Positions 5,310 through 5,558 of a stretch of DNA of 5,558 bases are shown here, one piece after another. Position 1 is the first letter of the stretch. The number at the start of each line of letters is the position of its first letter. The DNA lies in the NCBI GenBank assembly GCA_021786135.1, contig JAJYNV010000208.1, positions 1-5,558 of the forward strand. Direction: 5' to 3'. The notes below the pieces were generated by a model. It saw nothing but the letters and a program-made list of their open reading frames with translations. It did not search any database and was not told where the DNA came from. A program made the translations under genes and the position numbers. The DNA is from Bacillota bacterium (GTDB lineage: Bacteria; Bacillota; Sulfobacillia; JAJZYS01; JAJYTV01).

Positions 5310-5558
5310 CCAGGATCTCTCCACCTACGGCATCGTGCAGAACCTCGCCTGGGGCGGCGCGGTGCCTGTACTGGCCGATCGCATGGGCTGGGACGCCCAG
5401 GCGGTTGTCAATAGGGTGCGGGAGGGCGAGGGACCGAAGAAGCCGACACGCGTCTATCGACTGAGCGGACAGCTCGCCCAGGAGGGCGTGCTCGAGTTTG
5501 ATGACGCGATCTACGCGATTCTGCAGGACGAAGGCGCTGACCAGGTGGCCGAGGCCTG
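5299..5558 (+). CDS. Unrecognised protein, N-terminal part, in the flagellar operon
   Basis: This open frame starts within the last 11 bp of fliM and runs off the window end after 86 complete codons. An alternative start at ATG 5281 adds six residues. I do not recognise the family. The visible part is soluble, without signal peptide or membrane helix. It opens 'VLNDQDLSTYGIVQNLAWGG', followed by 'VLADRMGWDAQAVVNRVREG' (24-43), whose spacing loosely recalls a helix-turn-helix, and then a basic 'GPKKPTRVYRL' (45-55). An acidic stretch, 'EFDDAIYAILQDEGAD', lies at 66-81. It does not look like FliN, FliY, FliL, FlbD or FlgE in this portion, although a C-terminal SpoA domain beyond the window cannot be excluded. 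GC-rich codon use and the tight overlap with fliM support a real, co-translated gene. A possible regulatory or switch-complex role is only a guess from context. Confidence 0.75.
   Translation, partial: MLNDQDLSTYGIVQNLAWGGAVPVLADRMGWDAQAVVNRVREGEGPKKPTRVYRLSGQLAQEGVLEFDDAIYAILQDEGADQVAEA

Noticed and set aside
3915..5324. Antisense open frame (469 codons) across flgD and fliM
   Set aside because: It mirrors the codon structure of flgD and fliM. It has no conserved motif, and the + strand genes explain the region fully.

Overview
The window is a stretch of a bacterial flagellar basal-body/export operon. All genes lie on the + strand, packed almost end to end. The DNA is high in GC. Nearly every gene has a strong AGGAGG-type Shine-Dalgarno sequence. 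The 135-residue FlgD, which ends soon after its conserved N-terminal region, and the FliH start with an 'SRVVK'-like N-terminus both recall Bacillota (Firmicutes). A high-GC, deep-branching Bacillota-like lineage is my best guess, but this is an inference and the sequence does not settle it.

Layout: 3' end of fliG (1-174), fliH (158-868), fliI (858-2165), fliJ (2162-2593), fliK (2587-3918), flgD (3919-4326), fliM (4359-5309), then the start of an unrecognised gene (from about 5299, running off the end). Successive genes overlap by 17, 11, 4 and 7 bp, fliK and flgD abut exactly, there is a 32-nt gap before fliM, and fliM overlaps the last ORF by 11 bp. This is typical of one polycistronic, translationally coupled transcript. 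I see no promoter, terminator, RNA gene, mobile element or CRISPR array. No stretch longer than 32 nt lies outside a gene.

The products work together. FliG and FliM are rotor/switch (C-ring) proteins. FliH, FliI and FliJ form the ATPase complex of the flagellar type III export gate. FliK is the secreted hook-length ruler and substrate-specificity switch. FlgD is the hook cap or scaffold.

This is mostly ordinary flagellar biology. The points worth a second look are: a FliM with no N-terminal CheY-binding EIDALL peptide; the direct flgD-fliM junction, without the flgE-type genes that follow flgD in Bacillus; an unrecognised ORF where a fliN/fliY-type gene might be expected; a threefold 20-residue repeat in FliK; and minor sequence peculiarities in FliI and fliM.
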